Shown piece after piece: positions 36,785 to 46,165 of a stretch of 64,000 bases of DNA (the stretch's first letter is position 1; every line of letters begins with the position of its first letter). A model generated the notes under the pieces. That model had not been told where the DNA came from. It saw only the letters and a program-made list of their open reading frames with translations, and ran no database searches. Origin of the DNA: Paenibacillus chibensis. GTDB taxonomy: Bacteria > Bacillota > Bacilli > Paenibacillales > Paenibacillaceae. The stretch is from contig NZ_BIMK01000003.1 in NCBI RefSeq assembly GCF_004001045.1, forward strand, positions 186,001-250,000. The letters are read 5' to 3'. The translations under genes were made by a program, and so were the position numbers.

Positions 36785-37747
36785 ATGGCATTGCAGGAGC
36801 ATACCTTTACGATGACCGATCCGCATGGAACGCAAATCCATGTCTATAAATGGCTTCCGGAACCGGATACCCGCATCAGGGCTGTACTGCAGATATCGCA
36901 CGGCATGTGCGAAACCGCCGAACGTTACGCTCGCTTTGCTCATGCCCTTACACAGGCTGGCTATGCCGTCTATGCTTCGGACCAACGCGGTCATGGACTT
37001 ACGGCAGGCTCCATTGAAAAGCTCGGCGATGTTGGTGAGAACGGATTCCAGCTGATGGCCCAGGACCTCGTGCAGCTCGGCGGGCTGTTGAGAAATGCCC
37101 ATCCCGGGGTTCCCTTATTCCTGATGGGACATAGCATGGGCTCCTTCCTGGTGCAAAAGGTCATCAGGACCTCATCGGAGGGCTATGACGGCTTTATTCT
37201 ATCCGGCACGAACGGCCCGCGCGGCATGCTGAAGGCCGGCAGGCTCCTGGCCTCGATACAGCGCTCGGTTCAGGGCGACAGCCATCGCAGCCTGCTGATG
37301 AATGCCATTGTTTTTGGCGGCTTCAACCGCGCCTTCTCCCCCTCCCGTACGCGCTTCGATTGGCTGTCCCGGGATCCGGAGGAAGTGGACCGATATATTG
37401 AGGATCCCTTCTGCGGTGTAATCTGCACGACCTCCTTCTTTCGCGATTTTTTCGCCCTGCTGGAGGAAATCCAAGAACCTGGCGGATACAAAGGCATTCC
37501 GAAGCAGAAGCCGATCTACCTCTTCAGCGGCCAGCAGGATCCGGTCGGCCAGAACGGGAAAGGCGTCCGCCGGCTCGAGTCCATCTATCGCAACCTGGGC
37601 GTTACGGATGTGGAATGCCGATTGTACCCGGAAGGCCGCCATGAAATGCTGAACGAAACCAACCGCGATGAAGTGACCCGCGATGTCCTGGATTGGCTGG
37701 ACCGCCATATACCGGCTGAGGCTTCAGCTCACTCATCAACCATCTAG
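36785..37747 (+). CDS. Alpha/beta hydrolase, monoacylglycerol lipase-like
   Basis: A 320-residue serine hydrolase of the Hydrolase_4/lysophospholipase group. DQRGHG lies at about residues 66-71, the nucleophile is in MGHSMGS (about 115-121), and the catalytic His is likely in EGRHEMLNE near 283-291, with an Asp in GQQDPVG. Monoacylglycerols or lysolipids are likely substrates. AAGGAG stands close to the ATG (36785). Single gene following manA. Confidence 0.88.
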   Translation: MALQEHTFTMTDPHGTQIHVYKWLPEPDTRIRAVLQISHGMCETAERYARFAHALTQAGYAVYASDQRGHGLTAGSIEKLGDVGENGFQLMAQDLVQLGGLLRNAHPGVPLFLMGHSMGSFLVQKVIRTSSEGYDGFILSGTNGPRGMLKAGRLLASIQRSVQGDSHRSLLMNAIVFGGFNRAFSPSRTRFDWLSRDPEEVDRYIEDPFCGVICTTSFFRDFFALLEEIQEPGGYKGIPKQKPIYLFSGQQDPVGQNGKGVRRLESIYRNLGVTDVECRLYPEGRHEMLNETNRDEVTRDVLDWLDRHIPAEASAHSSTI

Positions 37748-37777
37748 ATGCGGATGATTTTTTTCACGCTTTATACC

Positions 37778-37832
37778 AAAAACGCTCCTGGCTGCATGGA
37801 GGACCTATCCTCCACTGCCAAGAGCGTTTTTT
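37778..37832. terminator. Bidirectional terminator
   Basis: AAAAACGCTC and GAGCGTTTTT close a long imperfect stem with TGGC/GCCA and TGGAGGA/TCCTCCA pairing inside. It serves convergent genes ending at 37747 and 37862. Confidence 0.85.
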
Positions 37833-37861
37833 ATGCTTCAATTTAAATGGTAGTCCGTCGT

Positions 37862-39646
37862 CTACACGGCAGCCGAGTCCTTCGATGCTAAATCCAGGGT
37901 ATAATATACCGGCTGCTCGCTTTCATCCTGCTGGTACAGCACCATCAGCAGCTGCTGAATCCGTCCGTCTTCCCCGGCCGGTTCGCCCGTGCCGCCTTCC
38001 AGGACGTCCTGCAGCGAGAATGGCAGCACCTCCAGCACGGCATGCTTCTGCAGCTCGCGTTCACTCATTTGTAGATCCGCGAAGCCGCCGGATACCTCCT
38101 CGGGCCGTTCCAGGACCGTACGCAGCAGCGAGCTCCATTCATCCTTGTCAATGGGTGCATCCCACCAAATCTTGCGCGGCTTGTACTTATGATTCTGGAA
38201 GTAGTCCAGCTTCATCAGGCCCAGCACGACATCCATCCGCTTTACACCGCGATACGACAGGAAGGCCGACAGCCGCATGAACAAATCCTCCAGCTGGTGG
38301 CCGATTTTTTGCCAGCCCTGCCCCTCCCAATAATCCCCGAACTCCTGGAAGAAATCGAACGGCGATTCAAACTCATGCTTCATCAGGTAATTCAGGGTAT
38401 GGTCCAGCCGATGCGCGTTCCAGTATTTCTCCAGCACGTCCTCCAGCCGCTTCAAGCGAACGATATCCGCAAATGGAAGCTTGTGGCTGCCGAGAATTTC
38501 ATACGGCGCTTGATCCATATAGGTGTAATCGTATTTTTCCGCGTTCAGTCTGAGTCCCGTTCCGCGCAGCATTTTCAAAAATCCAAGCTGCAGCTCCTCC
38601 GGTCTGAGCGCAAACACGTCATTAAAGGTTTTGCGGAACGTATCATAATCTTCCTCCGGAAGACCGGCGATCAAGTCCAGATGCTGCGCGATGCGCCCGC
38701 TGTTCTTGATGATGTTGACGGTACGGGACAGCTTCTCGAAGTTCTGCCGGCGCTTCACCAGCACATTCGTCGGATCATTCGTTGACTGCACGCCGATCTC
38801 AAAACGGAAAATCCCTGCAGGCGCGTTGTCGGCCAAAAATTGCAGCACCTCGGGACGCATGATATCCGCCGTGATCTCAAACTGGAAAATGCAGCCGCGA
38901 TTGTTCTCGATCAGAAACTTGAACATTTCCATCGCATAGGTGTGGTTGATGTTAAAGGTGCGGTCAAGAAATTTGATCACCTTGGCGCCGTTATCGATGA
39001 GATACGTAATATCCGCCTTCACCCGTTCGATGTCGTAATAGCGCACCCCGTTTTCAATGCTGGAAAGACAGAATTGGCATTGGAACGGACAGCCGCGGCT
39101 CGTCTCGAAATAGACGATGCGTTTGCTTAAGAGCGGAATATCCTCCTTGAAGCGATGCGGCGACGGAAGGGAGTTCAGATCGCTTTTCGGACGGGGTGGA
39201 TTGATAACAACTTCCTCCCCCTTCCGATAGGCGATCCCGTACACAAAATGATATTTCCGGTCGCCTTCAATCACCTGGAGCAAATGATGCAGCGTTTCCT
39301 CGCCATCGCCCATCACGATGAAGTCAACGCTTTGCGCACGTTCCATCCAATAGCCGGTATCATAGGAAACCTCGGGACCACCCAGAATGATCTTGACTTC
39401 AGGCATGACCTTTTTGACAATATCAATTACCCGGAGGGTCTCTTCGATGTTCCAGATGTAACAGGAAAAACCGATCACATCCGGCTTGCGCTGAAACAGA
39501 TCCGAGACGATATTCATGACCGGGTCCTTGATGGTATATTCCGTCAGCTCGATATCGAATTCATGCTCGCTGTATGCCTTCAACAGTCGGATGGCGAGTG
39601 AGGTATGGATAAATTTGGCATTCAAGGTTGTTAAAATGACTTTCAT
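37862..39646 (-). CDS. B12-binding domain radical SAM protein
   Basis: A 594-residue protein with an N-terminal cobalamin-binding fold (about 1-135; here without an obvious DxHxxG motif, common in this class). A radical SAM domain follows with SRGCPFQCQFC (CxxxCxxC, about 184-195). A C-terminal DUF4080-type region makes up the last 220 residues. Members may act in methylation or tRNA/rRNA modification; the substrate is unknown. It ends 18 bases upstream of recQ on the same strand when read backwards, that is, it is the second gene of a recQ transcript. Confidence 0.85.
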   Translation of the reverse strand: MKVILTTLNAKFIHTSLAIRLLKAYSEHEFDIELTEYTIKDPVMNIVSDLFQRKPDVIGFSCYIWNIEETLRVIDIVKKVMPEVKIILGGPEVSYDTGYWMERAQSVDFIVMGDGEETLHHLLQVIEGDRKYHFVYGIAYRKGEEVVINPPRPKSDLNSLPSPHRFKEDIPLLSKRIVYFETSRGCPFQCQFCLSSIENGVRYYDIERVKADITYLIDNGAKVIKFLDRTFNINHTYAMEMFKFLIENNRGCIFQFEITADIMRPEVLQFLADNAPAGIFRFEIGVQSTNDPTNVLVKRRQNFEKLSRTVNIIKNSGRIAQHLDLIAGLPEEDYDTFRKTFNDVFALRPEELQLGFLKMLRGTGLRLNAEKYDYTYMDQAPYEILGSHKLPFADIVRLKRLEDVLEKYWNAHRLDHTLNYLMKHEFESPFDFFQEFGDYWEGQGWQKIGHQLEDLFMRLSAFLSYRGVKRMDVVLGLMKLDYFQNHKYKPRKIWWDAPIDKDEWSSLLRTVLERPEEVSGGFADLQMSERELQKHAVLEVLPFSLQDVLEGGTGEPAGEDGRIQQLLMVLYQQDESEQPVYYTLDLASKDSAAV

Positions 39647-39664
39647 GGTTTCACGTTCCTTCTG

Positions 39665-41524
39665 TTATTCATAATCGCCTTCAAAGCGGTCACCGCCCAT
39701 ATCCTTGAAAAAATCGAGGAACGGTTTGCCGTATTTGCGGAATTTCACTTCGCCGACACCTTTTACATTCAGCATGTCATGTTCCGTCTGCGGGCATACC
39801 ACGCTCATCTCCCGCAGCGTCGCGTCATTGAAAATAATATAGGAAGGCACATGTTCTTTGCCCGCAAGCTCACGGCGGATCAAGCGCAGCTGCTCGAATA
39901 CCGTTTCGTTAACAGCCGATTGCGAATAATCATGCTTCCGCGAGCCGCCGGCACGTCCTGCCGGACTCTCTGCGGACTTGGCGGGCATGCGCTGCATGAC
40001 GCTGCGCTGCCCTTTGAGTACCTCGGCCGCGAGCGGCTGCAGCTTCAGCACGGGATACTGGCCTTCCGATAGCATCAGGTACCCTTCCGAAGCCATGACG
40101 TTGATGATTTCCGAAATCTCTTTCTCCGTCCGATCCGACATCGCGCCATACGTCGATAGATCGTCAAAGCCGTACTGCAGCACCTTTTTATTGCGCGAGC
40201 CTTTCAGGACCGCCGCAACCATTGACACGCCAAAACGCTCGCGCATGCGATGGATGCAGGAAAATATTTTCTGCGCATCGATCGTCATGTCCACCTGCTC
40301 GCGATCATCGGTGCAGGAACTGCAAATGCCGCAAGGCTGATCCTGATGCTCCTCGCCGAAATAGTCCAGCATCGCGCTGCGCAGGCATTTGGTCGTATAA
40401 CAATAATCGACCATCTGCTGCAGCTTGCGGTAATCATTCGCCTTCCGGTCCGAATCCTGCGGATTCTGTTCGATCAGAAACTTCTGCGTAATGATGTCCT
40501 GAGCGCCGAAGAGCAGGATGCACTGGCTGGGCTCGCCGTCGCGGCCCGCACGTCCGGCTTCCTGGATATATGCTTCCATGTTTTTCGGCATGTTGAAGTG
40601 AATGACATAGCGTACATTGGATTTATCAATGCCCATGCCGAACGCATTGGTCGCGACCATCACCCGGATATCATCGTACAAAAAGGCTTCCTGGCTTGCC
40701 GCCCGCTCCTCATCGCTCATGCCCGCATGATACCGTCCGGACGCAATCCCTGCGCTGCGCAGGCGTTCATACAAGTCGTCCACGTCCTTGCGCGTCGCGG
40801 CATAAATGATCCCCGGCTCCTGCGCATGTTCCGCGGCGTATTTAATCACGAACTCGCGTTTATTCTCGCCGCGCAGCACCGACATCGCCAGATTATCGCG
40901 GCTCAGCCCGGTGACGAACACTTCCGGCTGCTCCAGCCGGAGCAGGCGAACCATATCCCCCGTAACCTCAGGCGTGGCCGTGGCCGTAAATGCGGCGAGT
41001 ATCGGCCGCTGCGGCAGACTTTCCACGAATGGTGCCACCGACAGGTAGCTTGTCCGGAAATCATGCCCCCACTGGGACACGCAGTGGGCTTCATCCACCG
41101 CCACGCACGAAATGGAGAGCGCGCTCATTTCATCTCTGAACCAATCCACTTCTAGCCGCTCCGGCGCCACATACAGAAGCTTCAGATCCCCGCGCTTCGC
41201 GGCCCGGATCCGCTCGTTCACTTCCTTGCCGGTCAGCGTGCTGTTGATATACGCTGCGGAGATGCCCGCCGCCGTCAGCGCATCCACCTGATCCTTCATC
41301 AGCGAGATCAGGGGCGAGACGACCAGCGTCAATCCAGGCAGCATCAGGGCCGGTATCTGATAGCAGATGGACTTGCCTCCGCCCGTCGGCATAATCCCTA
41401 GCGTGTCGTTGCCTTCCAGCAGACTGAGGACGATTCTTTTCTGCCCTTCCCGGAAATCCGGATAGCCATAATAGGTTTGCAGCAGCTGCTGCGCCCGTTC
41501 CAGCGTCATCATTTCTACACTCAT
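39665..41524 (-). CDS. recQ: ATP-dependent DNA helicase RecQ
   Basis: A 619-residue 3'-5' helicase. Walker A is MPTGGGKS (about 43-50), followed by the DEAH box AVDEAHCVSQWGHDFR and motif VI QEAGRAGRDG (about 317). The RQC zinc site has Cys in CLRSAML and CGICSSC. An HRDC domain ends the protein (about 535-605). It works in recombination repair and fork restart. The downstream radical SAM gene follows after 18 bases, so both are likely cotranscribed. Confidence 0.96.
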   Translation of the reverse strand: MSVEMMTLERAQQLLQTYYGYPDFREGQKRIVLSLLEGNDTLGIMPTGGGKSICYQIPALMLPGLTLVVSPLISLMKDQVDALTAAGISAAYINSTLTGKEVNERIRAAKRGDLKLLYVAPERLEVDWFRDEMSALSISCVAVDEAHCVSQWGHDFRTSYLSVAPFVESLPQRPILAAFTATATPEVTGDMVRLLRLEQPEVFVTGLSRDNLAMSVLRGENKREFVIKYAAEHAQEPGIIYAATRKDVDDLYERLRSAGIASGRYHAGMSDEERAASQEAFLYDDIRVMVATNAFGMGIDKSNVRYVIHFNMPKNMEAYIQEAGRAGRDGEPSQCILLFGAQDIITQKFLIEQNPQDSDRKANDYRKLQQMVDYCYTTKCLRSAMLDYFGEEHQDQPCGICSSCTDDREQVDMTIDAQKIFSCIHRMRERFGVSMVAAVLKGSRNKKVLQYGFDDLSTYGAMSDRTEKEISEIINVMASEGYLMLSEGQYPVLKLQPLAAEVLKGQRSVMQRMPAKSAESPAGRAGGSRKHDYSQSAVNETVFEQLRLIRRELAGKEHVPSYIIFNDATLREMSVVCPQTEHDMLNVKGVGEVKFRKYGKPFLDFFKDMGGDRFEGDYE

Positions 41525-41683
41525 CGATTCAAGAACTCCTAACGAAATCTATTTGAAATCACCCCAAGTGGAGCATTGCTCTGAAGTCCGTTTATTTCAA
41601 AAATTGCTTCCTTTTAAGTTTAACGGGCTTTGCCGGAATGAGCAACCGCATGTATATGTTTGGGAAAAGGGCTCCGGAAGCGC

Positions 41684-41710
41684 AAAAAGCCGGCATATAA
41701 ACTGCCGGCT
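41684..41710 (-). terminator. Terminator after the 42560-41731 gene pair
   Basis: AGCCGGCA and TGCCGGCT form a perfect stem followed on the minus strand by TTTTT, 21 bases after the stop at 41731. Confidence 0.82.
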
Positions 41711-41730
41711 GCTTTCCGGTATAGAGTTAT

Positions 41731-42267
41731 TCACGCTTCTTCTTCCTGTTCACCCGCCATGTTCCAGCGGCTCCGGTATTTCTCCAGCAGCGGGTGCACA
41801 TGCTCCGGCTTAGCCGCCAGAACCAGCCTCAGCTTGGTAATCCATTCCGGGAACGAGGAATAGGAAGCAAATAAATTGGCCATCTCCGGAGTCAAGTAAA
41901 GAAAATGCGGCGCAGGAAATTTATCCGTCAAATGGCGCAGGGCCGTATCCATCGGCGTGTATTTCTTCCGTTTGGCCTCGAAGCCTTCGATATAGGCTCC
42001 TGAGCCCCGCTCCTCTTTCCAGTTCTCCAGTTCACGCTCCCGCTTGTAATAGGCCGAAACCGGATACTTCAGCATCCGTTTGGCCGTTTCTTCATGCAGC
42101 GGGTACAGCACGAATGTCGAGAAACTGCGCTCTTCCGCCATTTTTGCCGCGTTGTCCAGCTCCTCATCGGTCGTATCTTCGAAGGCGTCGTAATAAATCA
42201 GCGTGCCTCTGTACTTCTCCGGGGACGGTTCAAAGCCGAACGGCACGGTCGTCACGCTCCGTTTCAT
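41731..42267 (-). CDS. Conserved protein of unknown function
   Basis: A 178-residue soluble protein that I do not recognise. It is rich in charged and aromatic residues, for example EKYRGTLIYYDAFEDTTDEELDNAAK near the start and a tail ending in EQEEEA. It has no Cys and no membrane helix. Its ATG overlaps the stop of the upstream 98-residue gene by four bases (ATGA), so both are made together. It lies upstream of the recQ transcript. Confidence 0.7.
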   Translation of the reverse strand: MKRSVTTVPFGFEPSPEKYRGTLIYYDAFEDTTDEELDNAAKMAEERSFSTFVLYPLHEETAKRMLKYPVSAYYKRERELENWKEERGSGAYIEGFEAKRKKYTPMDTALRHLTDKFPAPHFLYLTPEMANLFASYSSFPEWITKLRLVLAAKPEHVHPLLEKYRSRWNMAGEQEEEA

Positions 42268-42560
42268 TCCTCGGCCTCTCCTGCATGCTCGCGGCAGAAT
42301 GCCTCGATCTGCTGTACCTCATCGTCTTCCAGATCAAAGTCCAGATATTGATCCGTCGTTTTTTCGTACAGGTCGTATTTCACAAGGCTTCCGCCTTCCT
42401 CCTGCACACTGTAGATCGCCCGGACATACAGCCCGTTCTCGGAGTACAGCTCGTCATCCTCCGGTACTTCCACATCCAATTTGAACTCATATCGTTTGCC
42501 CGTCAATATGCGGAACGGGTCCTTAATATGCTCCACCTGGTATTCCGTAATCGTCAGCAT
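42264..42560 (-). CDS. DUF6509-like small protein
   Basis: A 98-residue acidic protein, LTITEYQVEHIKDPFRILTG at the start and about 22 Asp/Glu in the remainder. It resembles small proteins annotated as DUF6509 in Paenibacillus and Bacillus; no biochemical role is known. It is translationally coupled to the 178-residue gene that follows. Confidence 0.7.
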   Translation of the reverse strand: MLTITEYQVEHIKDPFRILTGKRYEFKLDVEVPEDDELYSENGLYVRAIYSVQEEGGSLVKYDLYEKTTDQYLDFDLEDDEVQQIEAFCREHAGEAEE

Positions 42561-42798
42561 GCTGTCATCCTTTCAACATTTCATGATCATCGTTTCTGTT
42601 GGCCAAATTCGCCACTCTCCTTATTCTAACAGACCAGAGACTAAACATTCACGCTTTTGGGCTTTTGGCGCATAAGATTCCCCAGGAAAAATTAAATAAC
42701 CTCGCATGAGGAATGGCACAGCGTCTTCCCCCACCCTGCGGATATGATGGAACCATAGAAAAAGATCCAGCGGACACACTGCTTTGGAGGGATGGAAG

Positions 42799-43893
42799 AT
42801 GAAACGAAAAAGGATTGCGTTATGGCTTGCCATGGCAGCCGTGGCGGTTATCGGCGCGGCTTACTTAGCCTCGAACAGCCCTTTTTTACAAGGGGGAAGT
42901 CACAAACCGCCCAAAGCCGAGGCTGCCCCCGTGAAGCCTATATCGGAAACCTATATTATTTTCGATACCGTCGTCAACGTCAAGCTGTACGGAGAACATG
43001 CCAATCCCGGGCAGCTTGCGGAAATCAAGGGCTTGCTGGATCGCATGGACCGCAAGCTCAGCAGGACGCTTGAGGGCAGTGAGATCTACCAGGTCAACCA
43101 AGCCGCAGGCAGGGCAGCGGTTCCCGTATCGCAGGACACGTTCGACGTGGTGACAAAAGCGCTTGATTACGCCGTCCAAACCGGCGGCCTGTACGACCCT
43201 TCGATTGGCCCCCTGGTCAGTCTCTGGAATATCGGCAACGAAGGAGCCCATGTGCCTGCCAAGCCCGAGCTTGCCAAGGCCATGAGTCTTGTCGGTTATC
43301 AGGATGTCGTCTTGAACCCCGACAAGCGGACCATTCAGCTGACCCGTCCGGGCATGGCGCTTGATCTCGGAGGAATCGGCAAGGGTTATGCTGCCGACCG
43401 CATCGCCGCTTACCTCACTTCCCAGCAGGTAGACAGCGCGATCATCAATCTTGGCGGCAGCAGCATTATTGCACTCGGAAGCAAGCCGGGCGGCCAGAGC
43501 TGGAATATCGGTCTGCAGGATCCGGATCAGACCCGCGGCACTTCGCTTGGCAATGTGCAAATTCAGAGCAAAACGATTGACTCGTCCGGCGTCTATGAAC
43601 GCTTTTTTATAGAAAATGGCGTCAAATACCATCATATACTCGATCCGCGGACAGGCTACCCAAGCCGAAGCGGGCTGAAAAGCGTTACCCTCGTCTCCGA
43701 CTCGGCGACGGATGCCGACGCGCTGTCCACCGCCGTCTTTATCATGGGGCTTGCGGAAGGCATGAAATTCATTGAGCGGCAGCATGGGGTCGATGCCTTT
43801 TTCATCACCGATGACAACCGGATCTATGAAACATCGGGGCTCAAAGATCATATCCATTTCACGAATCCGGAATATACGGTCAGCTCCCCGTGA
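42799..43893 (+). CDS. apbE: FAD:protein FMN transferase
   Basis: A 364-residue ApbE-family enzyme that transfers FMN from FAD to Ser/Thr of target flavoproteins outside the membrane. An N-terminal signal anchor (about 5-25) precedes the catalytic domain. Family motifs are ALDLGGIGKGYAADR (about 190), NLGGSSI and the Mg-binding ATDADALSTA (about 308). The start ATG 42799 has GGAGGG upstream. No rnf or nqr genes are nearby, so its target is not known. Confidence 0.93.
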   Translation: MKRKRIALWLAMAAVAVIGAAYLASNSPFLQGGSHKPPKAEAAPVKPISETYIIFDTVVNVKLYGEHANPGQLAEIKGLLDRMDRKLSRTLEGSEIYQVNQAAGRAAVPVSQDTFDVVTKALDYAVQTGGLYDPSIGPLVSLWNIGNEGAHVPAKPELAKAMSLVGYQDVVLNPDKRTIQLTRPGMALDLGGIGKGYAADRIAAYLTSQQVDSAIINLGGSSIIALGSKPGGQSWNIGLQDPDQTRGTSLGNVQIQSKTIDSSGVYERFFIENGVKYHHILDPRTGYPSRSGLKSVTLVSDSATDADALSTAVFIMGLAEGMKFIERQHGVDAFFITDDNRIYETSGLKDHIHFTNPEYTVSSP

Positions 43894-43899
43894 GCCGTG

Positions 43900-44838
43900 T
43901 TAAGAGAGAACGCCGATCAGGAGAGGAAGCACGAGGAAGGAAGCCAGCGTCGTCCATAAAATGCAGCGGGTAACGATCTTCGGTGCGGCATCGAACTGCT
44001 CGGCCAGGATGACGGCATTGACCGCGGCCGGCATGGAGCTGAGGATCAGGATCACGTTAAACAGCGTGCCGTGAATGCCGATGATCAGCAGCAGAAGCGC
44101 GGATGCCAGTGGCGAAAGCACGAGCCGGAGCGCCATCCCGGCATAAAAGGCTTTTTGCGATGCGGCAGTATAAACCGCTCTTCCTCTGCTCCCCGCGTTC
44201 ACGCTAACCATCTGCGCCCCCAATATGAACAGGGCAACCGAGGAATAGGCTCCCGAGACCATCGACACGCCCTCCTCCAAGCTTGGCGGCAGCAGCACAC
44301 CGCTGGTCCGAAGAAGGATTGCAAGCGCGGCCGCGTATACCGACGGGAGCTTGAAGATCGAGAGCACGGCCTGTTTCATGGAAAAATGAGAGCGTGCCGC
44401 AAAATAAACGCCGATCGTGTTCACGATGATGATCTGCAAAATGACGTACACCGACGCCTTATCCAGACCCGCCTGACCGAAAGCAAGCAGCACGAGCGGC
44501 AAGCCGTAGTTCACGCAGTTCGTGAACAGAGCGACGAGCGTAAGTCCTGCGCGTTCGGCTGCGGGCAGGAGCAGCGTTTTGCCGAGCAGGGCCGCAAGCC
44601 CCCACAAGAGAAGCATATTCAAGACGGTGAACATGACCGTTTGCGTCACATCCCCGTAGGAAACATCTGCATGCATCAGCGTCTCAAAAATGAGGGCCGG
44701 ACTGAGCAGATACAGCGACAGCGTGGAAAGCGGCTTGGTTTCGATGGATTTGAACCGTTTGATAAGCGCCCCGCCGATGACGGGCAGCGATATGGGCAGA
44801 AATACCTGATACAAGGTATGAATAAACGTAGATAACAT
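43900..44838 (-). CDS. AEC-family transporter
   Basis: A 312-residue membrane protein of the auxin efflux carrier family with about ten helices in two repeats. The crossover helices contain TNCVNYGLPLVLLAFG and MPAAVNAVILAEQF. Bacterial members export or import small organic acids such as malate; the substrate is unknown here. GGAGG lies ten bases before the ATG. It is convergent with apbE, with only six bases between stops. Confidence 0.88.
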   Translation of the reverse strand: MLSTFIHTLYQVFLPISLPVIGGALIKRFKSIETKPLSTLSLYLLSPALIFETLMHADVSYGDVTQTVMFTVLNMLLLWGLAALLGKTLLLPAAERAGLTLVALFTNCVNYGLPLVLLAFGQAGLDKASVYVILQIIIVNTIGVYFAARSHFSMKQAVLSIFKLPSVYAAALAILLRTSGVLLPPSLEEGVSMVSGAYSSVALFILGAQMVSVNAGSRGRAVYTAASQKAFYAGMALRLVLSPLASALLLLIIGIHGTLFNVILILSSMPAAVNAVILAEQFDAAPKIVTRCILWTTLASFLVLPLLIGVLS

Positions 44839-44971
44839 GGATGAACAACCTCCGGTTCAGTACTTAACCTGATCAGAATGCTGCTACCATACTACCTAAC
44901 CTCCCCGATTCCGTCCAACAGTTAATTTCTATCAACTTATAGGCGTACCCCCATACAGAAAAGACCGAAAC

Positions 44972-44998
44972 AAAAAACTGCCGCCAGCAGGCAGCAGT
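44972..44998 (-). terminator. Terminator of the NUDIX gene
   Basis: ACTGCTGCC and GGCGGCAGT pair (one G-U) on the minus strand and are followed by six T residues, 20 bases after the stop at 45019. Confidence 0.8.
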
Positions 44999-45018
44999 CC
45001 TTTTCCAAACCCTAGGCT

Positions 45019-45642
45019 CTAATCCATGACCGGAATTCGCTCCGGGCTTCGCAGCAGCTCAAACATCAGCCGCACCTGCTCCTCCGTGTTTCGGTTCCTG
45101 GATAGCTGCGGCAGTTCATGTTCGCCAAAAAACTGTACGCCGCTGGTCTCGACACCCTCCTGCGCCGTTCCGCCGGTAATTTCGCAGTGAACGAACATTT
45201 TGTACGCATGGTACGGGGCTGGAGGATTATGCTTATGGTTGTCCAACACGGCCAGCAGGCGCAGCGCCTTTACCTCATACCCGGATTCTTCCCTTACTTC
45301 CTTCACCGCGATTTCCGACGGGGACAGCAGCAGATCCGCCCAACCGCCGGGCAGTGACCATTCGCCTTCTTCCTTCTCCCTCACCATGAGCATCCTGCCA
45401 TCCTTTACCACAACGCCGCGGATATCCACTTTGGGCGTCGCATAGCCGTATTCGCCTGCAAAGAGATTCGCGAGCTTGCCGCTCTCCACGTCCGTATACT
45501 GCTCCATAATTTCCAGGCTGAGCGCCCGGAGCTGCTCATAACGCTCCTTGTCATATACATCCTTGGTATAAGCCAAGCCCGTCTGGGCAATCCCTTGAAT
45601 CTGTTTGGCCCAATTCAGCCATTTGAGCGGTGCATCCATCAT
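45019..45642 (-). CDS. NUDIX hydrolase with NUDIX_N domain
   Basis: A 207-residue pyrophosphohydrolase. The N-terminal helical NUDIX_N part (about 1-60) is typical of the YjhB-like group. The Nudix box reads GWADLLLSPSEIAVKEVREESGY: the EExG core is kept, while the first box Glu is Leu and the usual Arg is Lys. Activity on nucleoside diphosphate derivatives or ADP-ribose is likely, but the substrate is unknown. ATG 45642 has GGAGGG nine bases upstream; the open frame to 45795 is not needed. A Fur-like box lies 42 bases upstream. Confidence 0.85.
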   Translation of the reverse strand: MMDAPLKWLNWAKQIQGIAQTGLAYTKDVYDKERYEQLRALSLEIMEQYTDVESGKLANLFAGEYGYATPKVDIRGVVVKDGRMLMVREKEEGEWSLPGGWADLLLSPSEIAVKEVREESGYEVKALRLLAVLDNHKHNPPAPYHAYKMFVHCEITGGTAQEGVETSGVQFFGEHELPQLSRNRNTEEQVRLMFELLRSPERIPVMD

Positions 45643-45683
45643 AGGCTTATTCCCTCCACAACATTTTTTTAAAAAAAAATTAA

Positions 45684-45698
45684 TGAGAAAGATTATCA
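45684..45698. promoter_or_regulatory. Fur-like box
   Basis: TGAGAAAGATTATCA fits the 7-1-7 Fur consensus TGATAATNATTATCA with two mismatches. It sits between the divergent NUDIX gene and the small gene at 45770 and touches the -35 of the latter. Confidence 0.55.
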
Positions 45699-45727
45699 TT
45701 GAGAATGAGTTTATGATACAATACATT
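45699..45727 (+). promoter_or_regulatory. Promoter of the 45770 gene
   Basis: TTGAGA (45699-45704) and TACATT (45722-45727) are 17 bases apart, about 35 bases before the ribosome site. Confidence 0.55.
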
Positions 45728-45769
45728 TCAGATAAGCAATTTACACCAACGGTTAAGGAGTCGACGAGC

Positions 45770-45928
45770 ATGGTGAACAAATCGGCGCAATGCACAGAAA
45801 TGCGGGTTGACGATTATTTGGATCTTCTGAATCTCGCAAAGCAGCTGAATGATTTGAAATGGCAAAAGGAAATCATCCGCAAGCTGGAGCGTCTGAACGA
45901 CAGACAGCAAGCCCTTGCCCTCTACTAG
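45770..45928 (+). CDS. 52-residue helical protein
   Basis: A small protein with AAGGAG nine bases before the ATG. After a short polar start it is one amphipathic helical stretch (about 13-45), DDYLDLLNLAKQLNDLKWQK and following residues. That stretch resembles the C-terminal part of the zinc-ribbon-like protein at 11653-12060. A clean terminator follows, which supports a real gene. Function is unknown; a protein-interaction or regulatory helix is likely. Confidence 0.7.
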   Translation: MVNKSAQCTEMRVDDYLDLLNLAKQLNDLKWQKEIIRKLERLNDRQQALALY

Positions 45929-45974
45929 AACCGAAATCGTCCCACTTTATATATAATCCCATACGGCTCATTCG

Positions 45975-46000
45975 AAAAGACGACAGTAAAGTCGTCTTTT
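45975..46000 (+). terminator. Terminator of the 45770 gene
   Basis: AAAAGACGAC and GTCGTCTTTT form a perfect 10-base-pair stem with T-rich tail on the plus strand. Confidence 0.85.
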
Positions 46001-46165
46001 GTCTTGTCCGGGTGCGAAATCTATCGGAACTTGATGAAGGCTATGACCCCTTATGTTGATTTTTTTTAAGAGAATACTATAAAATAGTTTAATAGTGAAA
46101 GAAAATTTTGTAAATTCACGTCCATCCGCTGGACCAAAACAACGTAATCCGAACAGGAGATTCAG

